Shown in pieces: positions 52,807-60,467 of a stretch of 64,000 nucleotides of DNA. Position 1 is the first letter of the stretch; every line of letters begins with the position of its first letter. The stretch is taken from assembly GCA_017643925.1 (NCBI GenBank), contig JAEPML010000021.1, positions 1-64,000 of the forward strand, read 5' to 3'. The stretch is from Roseibium sp. (GTDB taxonomy: Bacteria; Pseudomonadota; Alphaproteobacteria; Rhizobiales; Stappiaceae). The translations under genes and the position numbers were made by a program. The notes below the pieces were generated by a model that searched no databases, was not told the DNA's origin, and was given only the letters and a program-made list of their open reading frames with translations.

Positions 52807-54114
52807 GTGAACAGCAGCACGTTCAACACCGACCGGCATGGATGGGCCGAGTTGCTCTCGCCGCGCCAGGCAACACAACCGTTTCAGGGCAATCATCGCG
52901 CGCCGTGGGCTGTCATCGGCGCCGGTTTCACAGGCCTGGCCGCAGCACGCCGTCTTGCCGAGATCTGGCCCGACCAGGAGATCTATCTGCTGGACGCGCG
53001 GGAGGTTGGCCAGGGCGCTTCCGGCCGGAACTCCGGGTTTGCGGTCGCGATCAGCCACTTTGGCAGCGGGTTGAGCAAGGAAGAGATCCGCGACTACCGG
53101 CGCGTGAACCGGATCAACCAGGCAGGCCTGGCACTTCTGCGCGACCGGGTCCAGTCTGACGCCCTGGCCTGCCAATGGCGTGAACAGGGCTTCTATCATG
53201 CGGCGGCGGATGAAAAGGCACGCAAGGAATGCGCTCATTTCCAGCGGTATCTCGATGCACTCGAGATCGAGCATTCACCACTTGATGCGTCAGATCTGGC
53301 CGCTCGCCTTGGCACCGAAACCTACCAGATGGGCATTCACGTAGCGCAAGGCGCCCTCGTCCAACCCGCAGCACTGGTGCGCGCCCTTGCCGAGACGTTG
53401 CCGGCAAATGTGCACCTTTTCGAAAACAGCCCCGTGGAAAGGCTCGACCACGGAGCGCCGCACCGGCTGGTGACATCGAAAGGCGTCCTGGAGGCAGACA
53501 AGGTGTTGCTTGCAACAAATTTCGAGGCGCCGAAGCTGGGTTTTCTGAATGGGCGTATCAGCGCAACCACATTGTCCGGCAGTTTCACCCGCGTCCTGAC
53601 AGATGAGGAACGCAAGAGCCTCGGATCCGTCTCCGATTGGGGTGTGCTTTCTCTTCACGGTGGCGGCGCCACGGTCCGCCTGACCGTTGACGGTAGAATC
53701 AGTCTGCGAAACGTTGCCGAGTATCACGGCGGTCATCTTTTGAGCGACGAACAGTTGAAGGAACGGCAGACCACCCACCGCGCCAGTTTCGAACGTCGCT
53801 TCCCGCAGCTCGCTCATGTGCCGTTCGAATTCGCGTGGTCAGGCGTGGAAGGCATCAGTCGGAACGGAACCAATTTCTTCGGCGAATTTGCTTCGAACCT
53901 CTATCTGGCAGGTGGCTATAACGGGTCGGGCGTCAGCAGGGGCACCGCTTTCGGACACGCACTGGCCGACTTTGCCAGTGGCACGGAAAGTGATCTTGCA
54001 AGCGATTGTCTGGCTTCGAAACCCGCCTCCTGGATACCACCCCGGCCCCTGTTGGACATCGGGGCCTATTTCACCATCAGGCAACGCTTCAAGGGAGTCG
54101 GGCTTGATCGCTGA
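52807..54114 (+). CDS. FAD-dependent amine oxidoreductase (OrdL/PuuB-like)
   Basis: A 435-residue DAO-family flavoprotein. The FAD motif WAVIGAGFTGLAAARRLAE begins at about residue 34, followed by QGASGRNSGFAVAISHFG and, near the end, LAGGYNGSGVSRGTAFG. Relatives include gamma-glutamylputrescine oxidoreductase and other amine oxidases. The start is GTG 52807 with a moderate AGGGA site. It is a single gene, and substrate is unknown. Confidence 0.87.
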   Translation: MNSSTFNTDRHGWAELLSPRQATQPFQGNHRAPWAVIGAGFTGLAAARRLAEIWPDQEIYLLDAREVGQGASGRNSGFAVAISHFGSGLSKEEIRDYRRVNRINQAGLALLRDRVQSDALACQWREQGFYHAAADEKARKECAHFQRYLDALEIEHSPLDASDLAARLGTETYQMGIHVAQGALVQPAALVRALAETLPANVHLFENSPVERLDHGAPHRLVTSKGVLEADKVLLATNFEAPKLGFLNGRISATTLSGSFTRVLTDEERKSLGSVSDWGVLSLHGGGATVRLTVDGRISLRNVAEYHGGHLLSDEQLKERQTTHRASFERRFPQLAHVPFEFAWSGVEGISRNGTNFFGEFASNLYLAGGYNGSGVSRGTAFGHALADFASGTESDLASDCLASKPASWIPPRPLLDIGAYFTIRQRFKGVGLDR

Positions 54115-54198
54115 ACGCCCTTGCAGGACGCCCGCGCAAGACCGCTTCTGATCTGAACCGGCAGGCGCCAAAGATGACACCTGCGACTTTTCAGGGCG

Positions 54199-54618
54199 TC
54201 AGGCGTTGTCGCCTTGCACCTGATCGATCCAGTTCTGCAGATTATAGTAGGTTGTGATGCGGGCAATCTTGCCATCGCAGATCTCGAAGAAACTTCCGGC
54301 CGGCAAGTCATAGGTCTGCCCCTTGGCTTCCGGCAGGCCCTCATCTGTGTCGATGTAGGTCCCGTGCACGATGAATTCGGCCGCCGCCCGCGTACCTTCT
54401 TCATTGACGAGCAGCACGATGTCCGAAAGGCGCTCCTTGTAGCAGCGCGTCATGTGCACGTTGAATGACCAGAACTTGTCCTTGCCGATCCGCCGTTCGC
54501 CCTGATTGACGTCGTGAATCAGATCCTCGGTCACCAGGCTTTCCATCTTCTTGGTATCGCCTGCATTGAAGGCCGCGAAATAGGTGTCGATCAGAAATCG
54601 GGATTGCTTGTTGGGCAT
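54199..54618 (-). CDS. SnoaL/NTF2-like ketosteroid isomerase-related protein
   Basis: A 139-residue NTF2-fold protein starting at ATG 54618 (MPNKQSRFLIDTYFAAFNAGDTKKMESLV). It reads on through DLIHDVNQGERRIGKDKF, SDIVLLVNEEGTRAAAEFIVHGTY and FFEICDGKIARITTYYNL, the ketosteroid-isomerase-like subgroup. No catalytic role can be inferred. The open frame begins 25 codons earlier but only this start gives the usual N-terminus. Its far side borders the tRNA-like locus. Confidence 0.85.
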   Translation of the reverse strand: MPNKQSRFLIDTYFAAFNAGDTKKMESLVTEDLIHDVNQGERRIGKDKFWSFNVHMTRCYKERLSDIVLLVNEEGTRAAAEFIVHGTYIDTDEGLPEAKGQTYDLPAGSFFEICDGKIARITTYYNLQNWIDQVQGDNA

Positions 54619-54780
54619 GAAATTGCTCGCGCAGAAAAGGAGGTGGCCGAAGTTTGCCCGTACCACCGGCCTCACGCAAGACACATGCGCCATCGCGGTT
54701 TACAAATCTTCTCCCGGTCAGCTGAAAAGTCAGCACACGACTTTCAAAACCAATAAACCAAAACCACCCGACAAACTCAT

Positions 54781-54798
54781 ATGCAACACATGTTGCAT
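54781..54798. promoter_or_regulatory. Palindrome upstream of the tRNA-like array
   Basis: ATGCAACA-ca-TGTTGCAT is a perfect 8-bp dyad, followed at 54802-54807 by another TTGCAT half-site. It lies about 185 bp before the first tRNA-like element and is the only clear dyad in that promoter region, so it is a candidate operator. Confidence 0.55.
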
Positions 54799-54981
54799 TT
54801 TTGCATCATTCGAAACTCTCTTGATTTTTCTGCTTGAAACCTGGCCCATCGCCGCGTTATCACTCTGCTCACCGGTCACCACATCGGAACAGACATCAAC
54901 GGTTCGGCCATTTTTCGCCACCCGCATGACCCGACCCTGTCGCCTCGTGTACGGATGCTGTGTTGATCGATCGGAAACCAC

Positions 54982-55056
54982 GCGCTTGAAGTTCAATGGT
55001 TGAACGCCGGGACTGTATCCCGGAGGTAACAGGTTCGATTCCTGTCTGGCGATCCA
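54982..55056 (+). ncRNA. tRNA-like element 1 with encoded CCA
   Basis: A 75-nt cloverleaf. D-arm GTTC-aatggtt-GAAC, anticodon arm CCGGG-actgtat-CCCGG, T-arm ACAGG-ttcgatt-CCTGT, 3' strand CTGGCGA, discriminator T and CCA. The acceptor stem (GCGCTTG with CTGGCGA) pairs at only five of seven positions. The anticodon loop has C at position 33 instead of the near-universal U, with triplet TGT. It may therefore be a tRNA mimic and not a translation tRNA. It is the first of three elements in a row upstream of slipin and kptA. Confidence 0.75.
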
Positions 55057-55126
55057 CGGATAGCTCAGTTGGGTAGAGCATCGAGCATTCAACTCGACGG
55101 TCGCGGGTTCAATTCCCGCTCCAATT
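55054..55126 (+). ncRNA. tRNA-like element 2, acceptor degenerate
   Basis: D-arm GCTC-agttgggta-GAGC, anticodon arm TCGAG-cattcaa-CTCGA and T-arm GCGGG-ttcaatt-CCCGC are all perfect. The acceptor strands (CCACGGA and TCCAATT) pair at only the three inner positions. The first bases coincide with the CCA of element 1, so the two cannot both be mature at once. Position 33 is A, with triplet TTC. No CCA is encoded. Confidence 0.7.
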
Positions 55127-55166
55127 GGTAAACCTCAAGGGTTCGGGTTCGACTCCCGGTTCGCCG
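55127..55166 (+). ncRNA. tRNA-like element 3, T-arm fragment
   Basis: A short hairpin (AACC-tcaag-GGTT, 55131-55143) leads into a T-arm-like stem TCGGG-ttcgact-CCCGG (55143-55159), then TTCGCCG. The last bases TCGCCG (55161-55166) can pair with TGGCGA (55047-55052), the acceptor 3' strand of element 1, which would enclose element 2 in a stem. Followed by TTTT. Confidence 0.55.
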
Positions 55167-55205
55167 TTTTGGCAACAGCTTTGGGTGCTGTCTCAAATTG
55201 CGGGC

Positions 55206-55411
55206 CCTGAAGAGAGCTTGCAGACGCAATCCCGCGTTTTTCACTCAGGTGGGAATCCGGATTGCCGATGCCAGGCAACTCGTCCGGTTATTGACCATGG
55301 TCCTGCCGCGGAACGGTCGAAACCGCCTGTTTTCGAATGGGCGCGCCCTGCCGTATCGCCGCTGGTCCCGCTGGCCAGTGATCCGACGGAGAGCCTCGTG
55401 CTCTCTTCAGG
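55206..55411 (+). ncRNA. Structured leader with 12-bp long-range inverted repeat
   Basis: CCTGAAGAGAGC (55206-55217) is an exact reverse complement of GCTCTCTTCAGG (55400-55411), enclosing 182 nt. A smaller 7-bp stem GCAATCC/GGATTGC (55226-55232, 55259-55265) lies inside. No coding frame is recognised here. It could be a further non-coding RNA or the 5' leader of the slipin mRNA. Confidence 0.55.
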
Positions 55412-55533
55412 TCTCTAATTTTCAATTTCACCTCGGTGGTCCGATTGTGGCCCACCGAACATCATCAACCTCCAACCAACTACAACCACGAAAGGACAAC
55501 CACGTGCCTTAGCGCAATGGAAGGATTATCGAA

Positions 55534-56688
55534 ATGACGACTTTTCTCGACAAGATCCGCGGGCGAACCCGCGTAGTGATTTCTGAAACCGAACGGGCGC
55601 TCCACCTCTACAAGGGGGAGCTGCAGGGTATTCTCGGACCGGGAGAACACAGCCTGAAAAATGGCCGTGGCTCCCTTGTGATCGAACGGCAATCCCTGGC
55701 AACGCCCCAGTTCCGGTCCGCCTACGAGAAGGCACTTTTCGATAAACTCCCCGAAGTTGCCGAAAAGCATCTGACCGTTGTCCGGACCAATCCGGGTGAA
55801 GTGGCGATCGTGGAGCGGGACAACCGGATCCACGCGGTCCTCGGCCCGGACGAACGGCAGGTCTTCTGGACTGATGCAGGGCCGTGGACCTGGCAGGTGA
55901 TCGACACCGAGGCCGAGCCGGAGCTGCCGCAGAAGCTGATGCGCCGGCTGGGCGATGCCCGCCAGACGCAGCAGTTCGTGATCGTCCCGGTTACGGATGG
56001 CAGCGTCGCCCTCTTGTCCATGGACGGCGTGATGACACGCGTGCTTGACGCGGGTATCCATGCCTTTTGGAAAGCGGGGCGGACGGTGACGCAGAGGGTC
56101 GTTGACCTGAAGCGTCAGTCGCTGGACGTCACCGGCCAGGAAGTCCTGACACTCGACCGCGTCACGATCCGGATCAACCTGTCTGCGGATTACCGCGTGG
56201 TTGATCCGGTGAAGGCAGCGACAGAGGTGAAAGACTTCACCGACACGCTCTACCGGGCGCTGCAGCTGGTTTTCCGGAAGCAGCTCGGTGCGCTGAAGCT
56301 TGACCAGATCCTTGAACGCAAGGGCGAGGTTAATGCCGAAGCCACCGGGAAGATCAAGGCTGACATGGCGGAGATCGGCATCGAGGTCTCCGATATCGTC
56401 CTGAAGGATGTGATCCTGCCGGGCGAGATGCGGGACATTCTCAACATGGTGGTGACGGCCGAAAAGGAAGCCGAAGCCAACGTGATCCGACGCCGCGAGG
56501 AAACGAACGCAACCCGTTCGCTACTGAACACGGCGAAGGTCATGGCCGAAAACCCGGTCATGTTGCGGCTGAAGGAGCTGGAAGCCCTTGAATCGATTGC
56601 CGACAAGGTGGACCGCCTGACGGTTCACAACGGAACGGGCGGCCTGATGAACGACCTCGTCAGGCTGCGTGACGAAGGCACAGCCTGA
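55534..56688 (+). CDS. Slipin-family SPFH/band-7 protein
   Basis: A 384-residue band-7 protein. There is no clear N-terminal membrane segment; instead the start (FLDKIRGRTRVVISETERALHLYKGELQ) forms a small domain. The SPFH core runs from about residue 165 to 320: SLDVTGQEVLTLDRVTIRIN, VDPVKAATEVKDF, LDQILERKGEVNAEATGKIK and GIEVSDIVLKDVILPGEMRDIL, followed by a helical tail. Slipins form ring or lattice scaffolds and often neighbour RNA-repair genes (rtcB). Here it sits between tRNA-like RNAs and kptA. AAGGA precedes ATG 55534. Confidence 0.9.
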   Translation: MTTFLDKIRGRTRVVISETERALHLYKGELQGILGPGEHSLKNGRGSLVIERQSLATPQFRSAYEKALFDKLPEVAEKHLTVVRTNPGEVAIVERDNRIHAVLGPDERQVFWTDAGPWTWQVIDTEAEPELPQKLMRRLGDARQTQQFVIVPVTDGSVALLSMDGVMTRVLDAGIHAFWKAGRTVTQRVVDLKRQSLDVTGQEVLTLDRVTIRINLSADYRVVDPVKAATEVKDFTDTLYRALQLVFRKQLGALKLDQILERKGEVNAEATGKIKADMAEIGIEVSDIVLKDVILPGEMRDILNMVVTAEKEAEANVIRRREETNATRSLLNTAKVMAENPVMLRLKELEALESIADKVDRLTVHNGTGGLMNDLVRLRDEGTA

Positions 56689-56700
56689 ACAAGCTTGAAC

Positions 56701-56720
56701 GGCGCGGGACCACCCGCGCC
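56701..56720 (+). terminator. Hairpin between slipin gene and kptA
   Basis: GGCGCGGG-acca-CCCGCGCC is a perfect 8-bp stem, 12 bp after the slipin stop and 36 bp before kptA. No U-run follows, so it is more likely an attenuator or RNA-processing/stability element within one operon. Confidence 0.65.
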
Positions 56721-56755
56721 GTTCTCACAAGAATTTCACGAAAAGACTTTCCGAA

Positions 56756-57298
56756 ATGACCGATACGACCAGAATTTCAAAACAGCTGTCCTTCTGGCTG
56801 AGACACAAGCCCGAGGACGCTGGCATCACCCTCTCACCTGAAGGCTGGACGCCCGTTGCCCCTTTGCTCAAGGTGCTGGAAGGTCGTGGCCTGCCCTGCA
56901 ATCCTGGACGACTTCAGGAAGTCGTTTCCTCCAATGACAAGCAGCGTTTCGAATTGTCGGAAGACGGTAGCCAGATCCGCGCGAGACAGGGACACTCGGT
57001 CAGCGTTGACCTTGGTCTGGCATCTCAAGCGCCACCGGATTTCCTTTTTCACGGCACTGCTGAAAAGACGTTGCCCTTGATCGTGGAAACCGGCCTCAAG
57101 CCCATGAACCGGCATCACGTGCACCTTTCACCCGATCGTGGCACCGCCCGCAAGGTGGGAAGCCGACACGGAAAACCCGCAATTCTCATTGTCGCTGCGC
57201 AGTCCATGGCAGCCGAAGGGCATCAGTTCTACAGAACCGAAAACGGCGTCTGGCTGACAATCGAGGTTCCGGTGAGGTTTCTTGAAATCGACACCTGA
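56756..57298 (+). CDS. kptA: RNA 2'-phosphotransferase (Tpt1/KptA)
   Basis: A 180-residue KptA/Tpt1 homologue. It transfers an internal RNA 2'-phosphate to NAD+, the last step in eukaryotic tRNA splicing and a repair step after some ligations. All signatures are present: FWLRHKPEDAGITLSPEGW (Arg16, His17), RARQGHS (Arg75), FHGTAEKTLPLI, GLKPMNRHHVHLS (Arg119) and GSRHGKPAILIV. Arg16-His17-Arg75-Arg119 is the probable catalytic tetrad. It follows the slipin gene on the same strand. No RNA ligase leaving 2'-phosphates is visible in the window, so its substrate must come from another enzyme. Confidence 0.95.
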   Translation: MTDTTRISKQLSFWLRHKPEDAGITLSPEGWTPVAPLLKVLEGRGLPCNPGRLQEVVSSNDKQRFELSEDGSQIRARQGHSVSVDLGLASQAPPDFLFHGTAEKTLPLIVETGLKPMNRHHVHLSPDRGTARKVGSRHGKPAILIVAAQSMAAEGHQFYRTENGVWLTIEVPVRFLEIDT

Positions 57299-57346
57299 CC
57301 GAATTCCAAATCAATAAAAAAACAATTTGCTTTTCTTATTTCCACA

Positions 57347-57382
57347 CCTCAATATAGAAAGATAAAACTTTCTTTATTGAGG
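57347..57382 (+). promoter_or_regulatory. Hairpin covering the MFS ribosome-binding site
   Basis: CCTCAATA...TATTGAGG extends to a 15-bp inverted repeat with one mismatch and an ATAAAA loop. Its right arm ends in GAGG, five bases before the MFS ATG (57388). The ribosome-binding site would be buried when the hairpin forms, or the repeat is a repressor operator. Confidence 0.7.
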
Positions 57383-57387
57383 TCTCC

Positions 57388-58857
57388 ATGTCATTGTCCG
57401 CCAGCTCTCCTGCCCGCATGTCCAGCGCAGGCGACCCGTCACTGTCCCTGTTCACGCGAGAGCGGGCTCCTATCACCCTGGCCCTGGCACTTGGCGTCGG
57501 CTCCCATGCGGTCAACCGGTTTGTCACCGTGGCCGTGCTTCCGGACATCATTCGCGACCTCGGCGGTCAGGACCAGGCATTCTGGGTGTTCAGCGTCTTT
57601 GAAATGGCGGCAATCCTGGCCGGTTTCGCCACCGGCGCTGCAAAGATGCGCTTTGGCGCCAGATCTCCCTTTCTCACCGCAACGCTCGTTCTGGCGGTCG
57701 GGTCGGTCCTGGCGGGGCTAAGTCCCGTTTTCTGGGGGCTCGTCCTAGGCAAGGCGCTGCAGGGCTTCGGCGAAGGTGTCATCATCGCGATCTGCTACGC
57801 GCTCATTCCGGACGTCTACCCAAGACGTGTCGCGGCCCGTGTCTTTGCCGTCCTGTCCGGCATCTGGGCGATTGCGGCGGCGGTTGGTCCCGTCTCGGCC
57901 GGCCTGATGTCGGATCTCTGGTCGTGGCGCGCGGCCTTTCTCGTGAACATTCCGCTGACCGTACTGCTCGGAACACTGATCCTTGTCTCCATTCCAGGCC
58001 GCCCGCCCCAACACCGGAACAGCAATCAAAACCCTAAGAAGCGAGGCCTGTTCATCAAGGTGACCTTGCTTGTCCTGTGCGTTCTGAGCCTGACTGCAAT
58101 TGGCGAGGTCCGCGATCCCCTGATGCTTCTGGCAACCATTGGTGCCGGTCTTCTTCTGGCTGTGCTTTTCCTGAAAGCGGACCGGTCCGCAGGCGCAAGA
58201 CTGTTGCCGCTGGAAGCGTTCAAGGTACACACGCTGATCGGGCTCGGCACCTGGGTGGTGGTTCTGATTTCGGTAACCGCTGCTGTCCGCGCGATTTTCG
58301 TCACCACTTTCGGACAGGTCATGTGGGGCCTCAGCGTCACCGAGGCCAGCTATGTCGCGGCGCTCCTTGCCATGTCGTGGACGGTGTTCGCCTGGATATC
58401 GGCGCGGGCAAAAACACGGAGGGCGGAGATGGTCTTCATGGTCAGCGGGCCTTTGCTGATCATCCTGGGGCTCGCATTGGCGGGCGCAGCCGTTGACCTC
58501 AAGTCCCTCTGGATGTTCATGGCCGCCTCGATTGTCAACGGCGCCGGACACGGTGTCAGCAGTCAGATCATGACACGGTCGCTGATGTATGGCAGCGCGG
58601 AAAGTGAACGCGATCTGGTCTCCGGCATGCTGCCGTCCCTGTCTTCCGCCGGCGCTGCGATCGGAGGCGGGTTGACCGGCCTGCTGGCCATTCAGGTCGG
58701 CTTGATTTCCCCAGCCAATGACGGCCTCGTCTCTTACGAGGCAATTGAACAGGCCGGAGCCACGCTGTTCTACATCATGGCGGCGATCACGATCCTTCCC
58801 GCCGCAGCGACCTTTGTCTTGCGAAACAGGATCCTGCGGCAGGAAGCCATCATGTGA
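57388..58857 (+). CDS. MFS transporter, DHA2-like
   Basis: A 489-residue MFS protein with about 14 hydrophobic segments. It shows ALGVGSHAVNRFVTVAVLPDIIRDLGG in helix 1, LGKALQGFGEGVIIAICYALIPDVYPRRVAARVFAVLSGIWAIAAAVGPVSAGLM across helices 4-5 and a loop rich in Asn/Lys before the second half. Export of an organic compound is likely, substrate unknown. A hairpin covers its ribosome-binding site, hinting at tight control. Related to the transporter at 33673-35100. Confidence 0.88.
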   Translation: MSLSASSPARMSSAGDPSLSLFTRERAPITLALALGVGSHAVNRFVTVAVLPDIIRDLGGQDQAFWVFSVFEMAAILAGFATGAAKMRFGARSPFLTATLVLAVGSVLAGLSPVFWGLVLGKALQGFGEGVIIAICYALIPDVYPRRVAARVFAVLSGIWAIAAAVGPVSAGLMSDLWSWRAAFLVNIPLTVLLGTLILVSIPGRPPQHRNSNQNPKKRGLFIKVTLLVLCVLSLTAIGEVRDPLMLLATIGAGLLLAVLFLKADRSAGARLLPLEAFKVHTLIGLGTWVVVLISVTAAVRAIFVTTFGQVMWGLSVTEASYVAALLAMSWTVFAWISARAKTRRAEMVFMVSGPLLIILGLALAGAAVDLKSLWMFMAASIVNGAGHGVSSQIMTRSLMYGSAESERDLVSGMLPSLSSAGAAIGGGLTGLLAIQVGLISPANDGLVSYEAIEQAGATLFYIMAAITILPAAATFVLRNRILRQEAIM

Positions 58858-58869
58858 GCCGCCGGACGG

Positions 58870-59637
58870 TCAGCCCGGCGCCCGCTCCGCCCAGCCGGCG
58901 AACATCTTTTCCAGGCCGACAACGATGTAGTAGAGCACGATCCCAAGCAGCGCCAGGGCGATCAGAACGGCGAACATCAGCGGATAATCCGAGTTCGTCT
59001 TGCCGCTGTCGAACAGCGCTCCCAGGCCCCGGCCATGCGGGCTGACGATTTCCATCAGGTTGGTTCCGATGAAGGCCAGGGTCACGGAGACCTTTAGCGC
59101 ACCGAAAAACTCGGGCAGCGTTTTCGGAAGCGCGATTTTCCAGAAGATCGTGGTCTGAGAGGCGCCGAGAGATCTCAGGATGTCGCGATATTCAGGTTCC
59201 AGCGTCGAGAGGCCGATGGAAACAGAAACGGCTATCGGGAAGAAGGAGATCATGAACGCGATCAGGATCGTGTTGAAATCGTGAGCGCCAACGAACATGA
59301 GCGCCACGATTGGCACCACCGTCGCTTTCGGGATTGCGTTGAAGCCTACCAGCAACGGGTAGAGGGCCTCTCTCATCGTGCGCGAGAAGCCCATGACCAT
59401 GCCAAACGCAATGCCGACGACAACAGCAAGAAGCAAACCCACAACCGTTCGCCACAGCGTCTGCCATCCCATCACCAGGAACAATTCCCAATAGCGGACA
59501 TAAGCGGGCCACAGGTCACTGGGCGAGGCCATCTTGTAATTTGGCCAACCGTTCACCCAGACCAGCGCTTCCCACAAGAGCAGGAACACCAGCATTGCAA
59601 CAAGTGGAACAATGAAATTGCGAAGACGACCGGTCAT
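58870..59637 (-). CDS. ABC transporter permease, SsuC/ThiX type
   Basis: A 255-residue permease of the nitrate/sulfonate/pyrimidine-precursor ABC family. About six hydrophobic segments and the EAA-type loop (EPEYRDILRSLGASQTTIFWKIALPKTLPEFFGALKVS) that contacts the ATPase. ATG 59637 overlaps the ATPase stop as TGATG. It forms the membrane channel with the ATPase and binding protein encoded upstream. Substrate unresolved between sulfonates and a thiamine pyrimidine precursor. Confidence 0.92.
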   Translation of the reverse strand: MTGRLRNFIVPLVAMLVFLLLWEALVWVNGWPNYKMASPSDLWPAYVRYWELFLVMGWQTLWRTVVGLLLAVVVGIAFGMVMGFSRTMREALYPLLVGFNAIPKATVVPIVALMFVGAHDFNTILIAFMISFFPIAVSVSIGLSTLEPEYRDILRSLGASQTTIFWKIALPKTLPEFFGALKVSVTLAFIGTNLMEIVSPHGRGLGALFDSGKTNSDYPLMFAVLIALALLGIVLYYIVVGLEKMFAGWAERAPG

Positions 59638-60428
59638 CAAGCCACCTCCTCCGGTACACGACCCTGGGCGATCTCGATCTGGTGCCGCAGAATATTGAGA
59701 CGCTCGGCTGCTTCCGCGGTGTAGAGATCTTCCAGACTGGCCGGGGCCGTACGTTCGATATTCATGACATATTGCGTACGTGCAGGCCGCCCGGACAGAA
59801 CCACGACCTGGTCTCCCAGGAAAATTGCCTCGCGAAGGTCATGCGTGATCAGCACGCCCGTGAAAGGTTCCTTTTCCTTCAGATCATGCATGGTCTGCCA
59901 GAGATCTTCGCGCGTAAACGCATCCAGGGCCCCGAAAGGTTCGTCCAGAATCAGGACCTCGGGCTGATGCACCAAGGCCCGGCACAAGGATGCGCGCTGG
60001 CGCATGCCTCCGGACAGTTCCGACGGGCGCTTGTCCTCAAAACCTTCAAGCCCCACAAGGGAAAGGAGATGGCGTGCGCGCTCCACCGCCGCCTTGCCTT
60101 TCAGACCGTTGGGCACGATCTCCAGGGGCAACATGACATTCTTCAAGATCGTGCGCCATTCAAGGAGAACAGGGTTTTGAAACGCCATGCCGACCGTCGA
60201 CCTTGGTCCTCGGACCCGCTCGCCGTGAAGCCAGACCTCGCCCTCGTCGGGACGCATCAGCCCGGCAATGAGGCGAGTCAACGTGGATTTTCCGCAGCCC
60301 GATGGGCCAACCACGGCGCAGAAGCCGCCTTCTTCAACGGAGACTTCAAGCCCGTCCAGTACAGGTAATGGGCCAGCCGCGGTCACGTAGGCATGGCGCA
60401 CACCCTTGATATCAATCAGTGCAGTCAT
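59637..60428 (-). CDS. ABC transporter ATPase, SsuB/ThiZ type
   Basis: A 263-residue ATP-binding protein. Walker A VGPSGCGKSTL, Q-loop FQNPVLLEW, signature LSGGMRQRASL, Walker B LILDEPFGALD and switch histidine ITHDLREA are intact. It powers the import system with the permease downstream and the binding protein upstream. ATG 60428 is used in place of an earlier in-frame codon because only it precedes the domain directly. Confidence 0.94.
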   Translation of the reverse strand: MTALIDIKGVRHAYVTAAGPLPVLDGLEVSVEEGGFCAVVGPSGCGKSTLTRLIAGLMRPDEGEVWLHGERVRGPRSTVGMAFQNPVLLEWRTILKNVMLPLEIVPNGLKGKAAVERARHLLSLVGLEGFEDKRPSELSGGMRQRASLCRALVHQPEVLILDEPFGALDAFTREDLWQTMHDLKEKEPFTGVLITHDLREAIFLGDQVVVLSGRPARTQYVMNIERTAPASLEDLYTAEAAERLNILRHQIEIAQGRVPEEVA

Positions 60429-60440
60429 GAAAACCTTGTG

Positions 60441-60461
60441 GTGGGGGCTGAACGCCCCCAC
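60441..60461 (-). terminator. Intercistronic hairpin after the binding-protein gene
   Basis: GTGGGGGC-tgaac-GCCCCCAC is a perfect 8-bp stem between the binding-protein stop and the ATPase start. There is no U-run, so it is a likely attenuator giving more binding protein than ATPase, like the hairpin after dctP. Confidence 0.7.
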
Positions 60462-60467
60462 ACTTTG

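Noticed and set aside
54635..54665. Sigma-54-like promoter (TGGC...TTTGC) upstream of the tRNA-like locus
   Set aside because: The GG-to-GC spacing is nine bases where ten are required, and it lies at the start of another gene.
54730..55092. 120-residue open frame on the minus strand across the tRNA-like array
   Set aside because: It is antisense to tRNA-like sequence (ARQESNLLPPG-type product), a familiar artefact of reading tRNA genes backwards.
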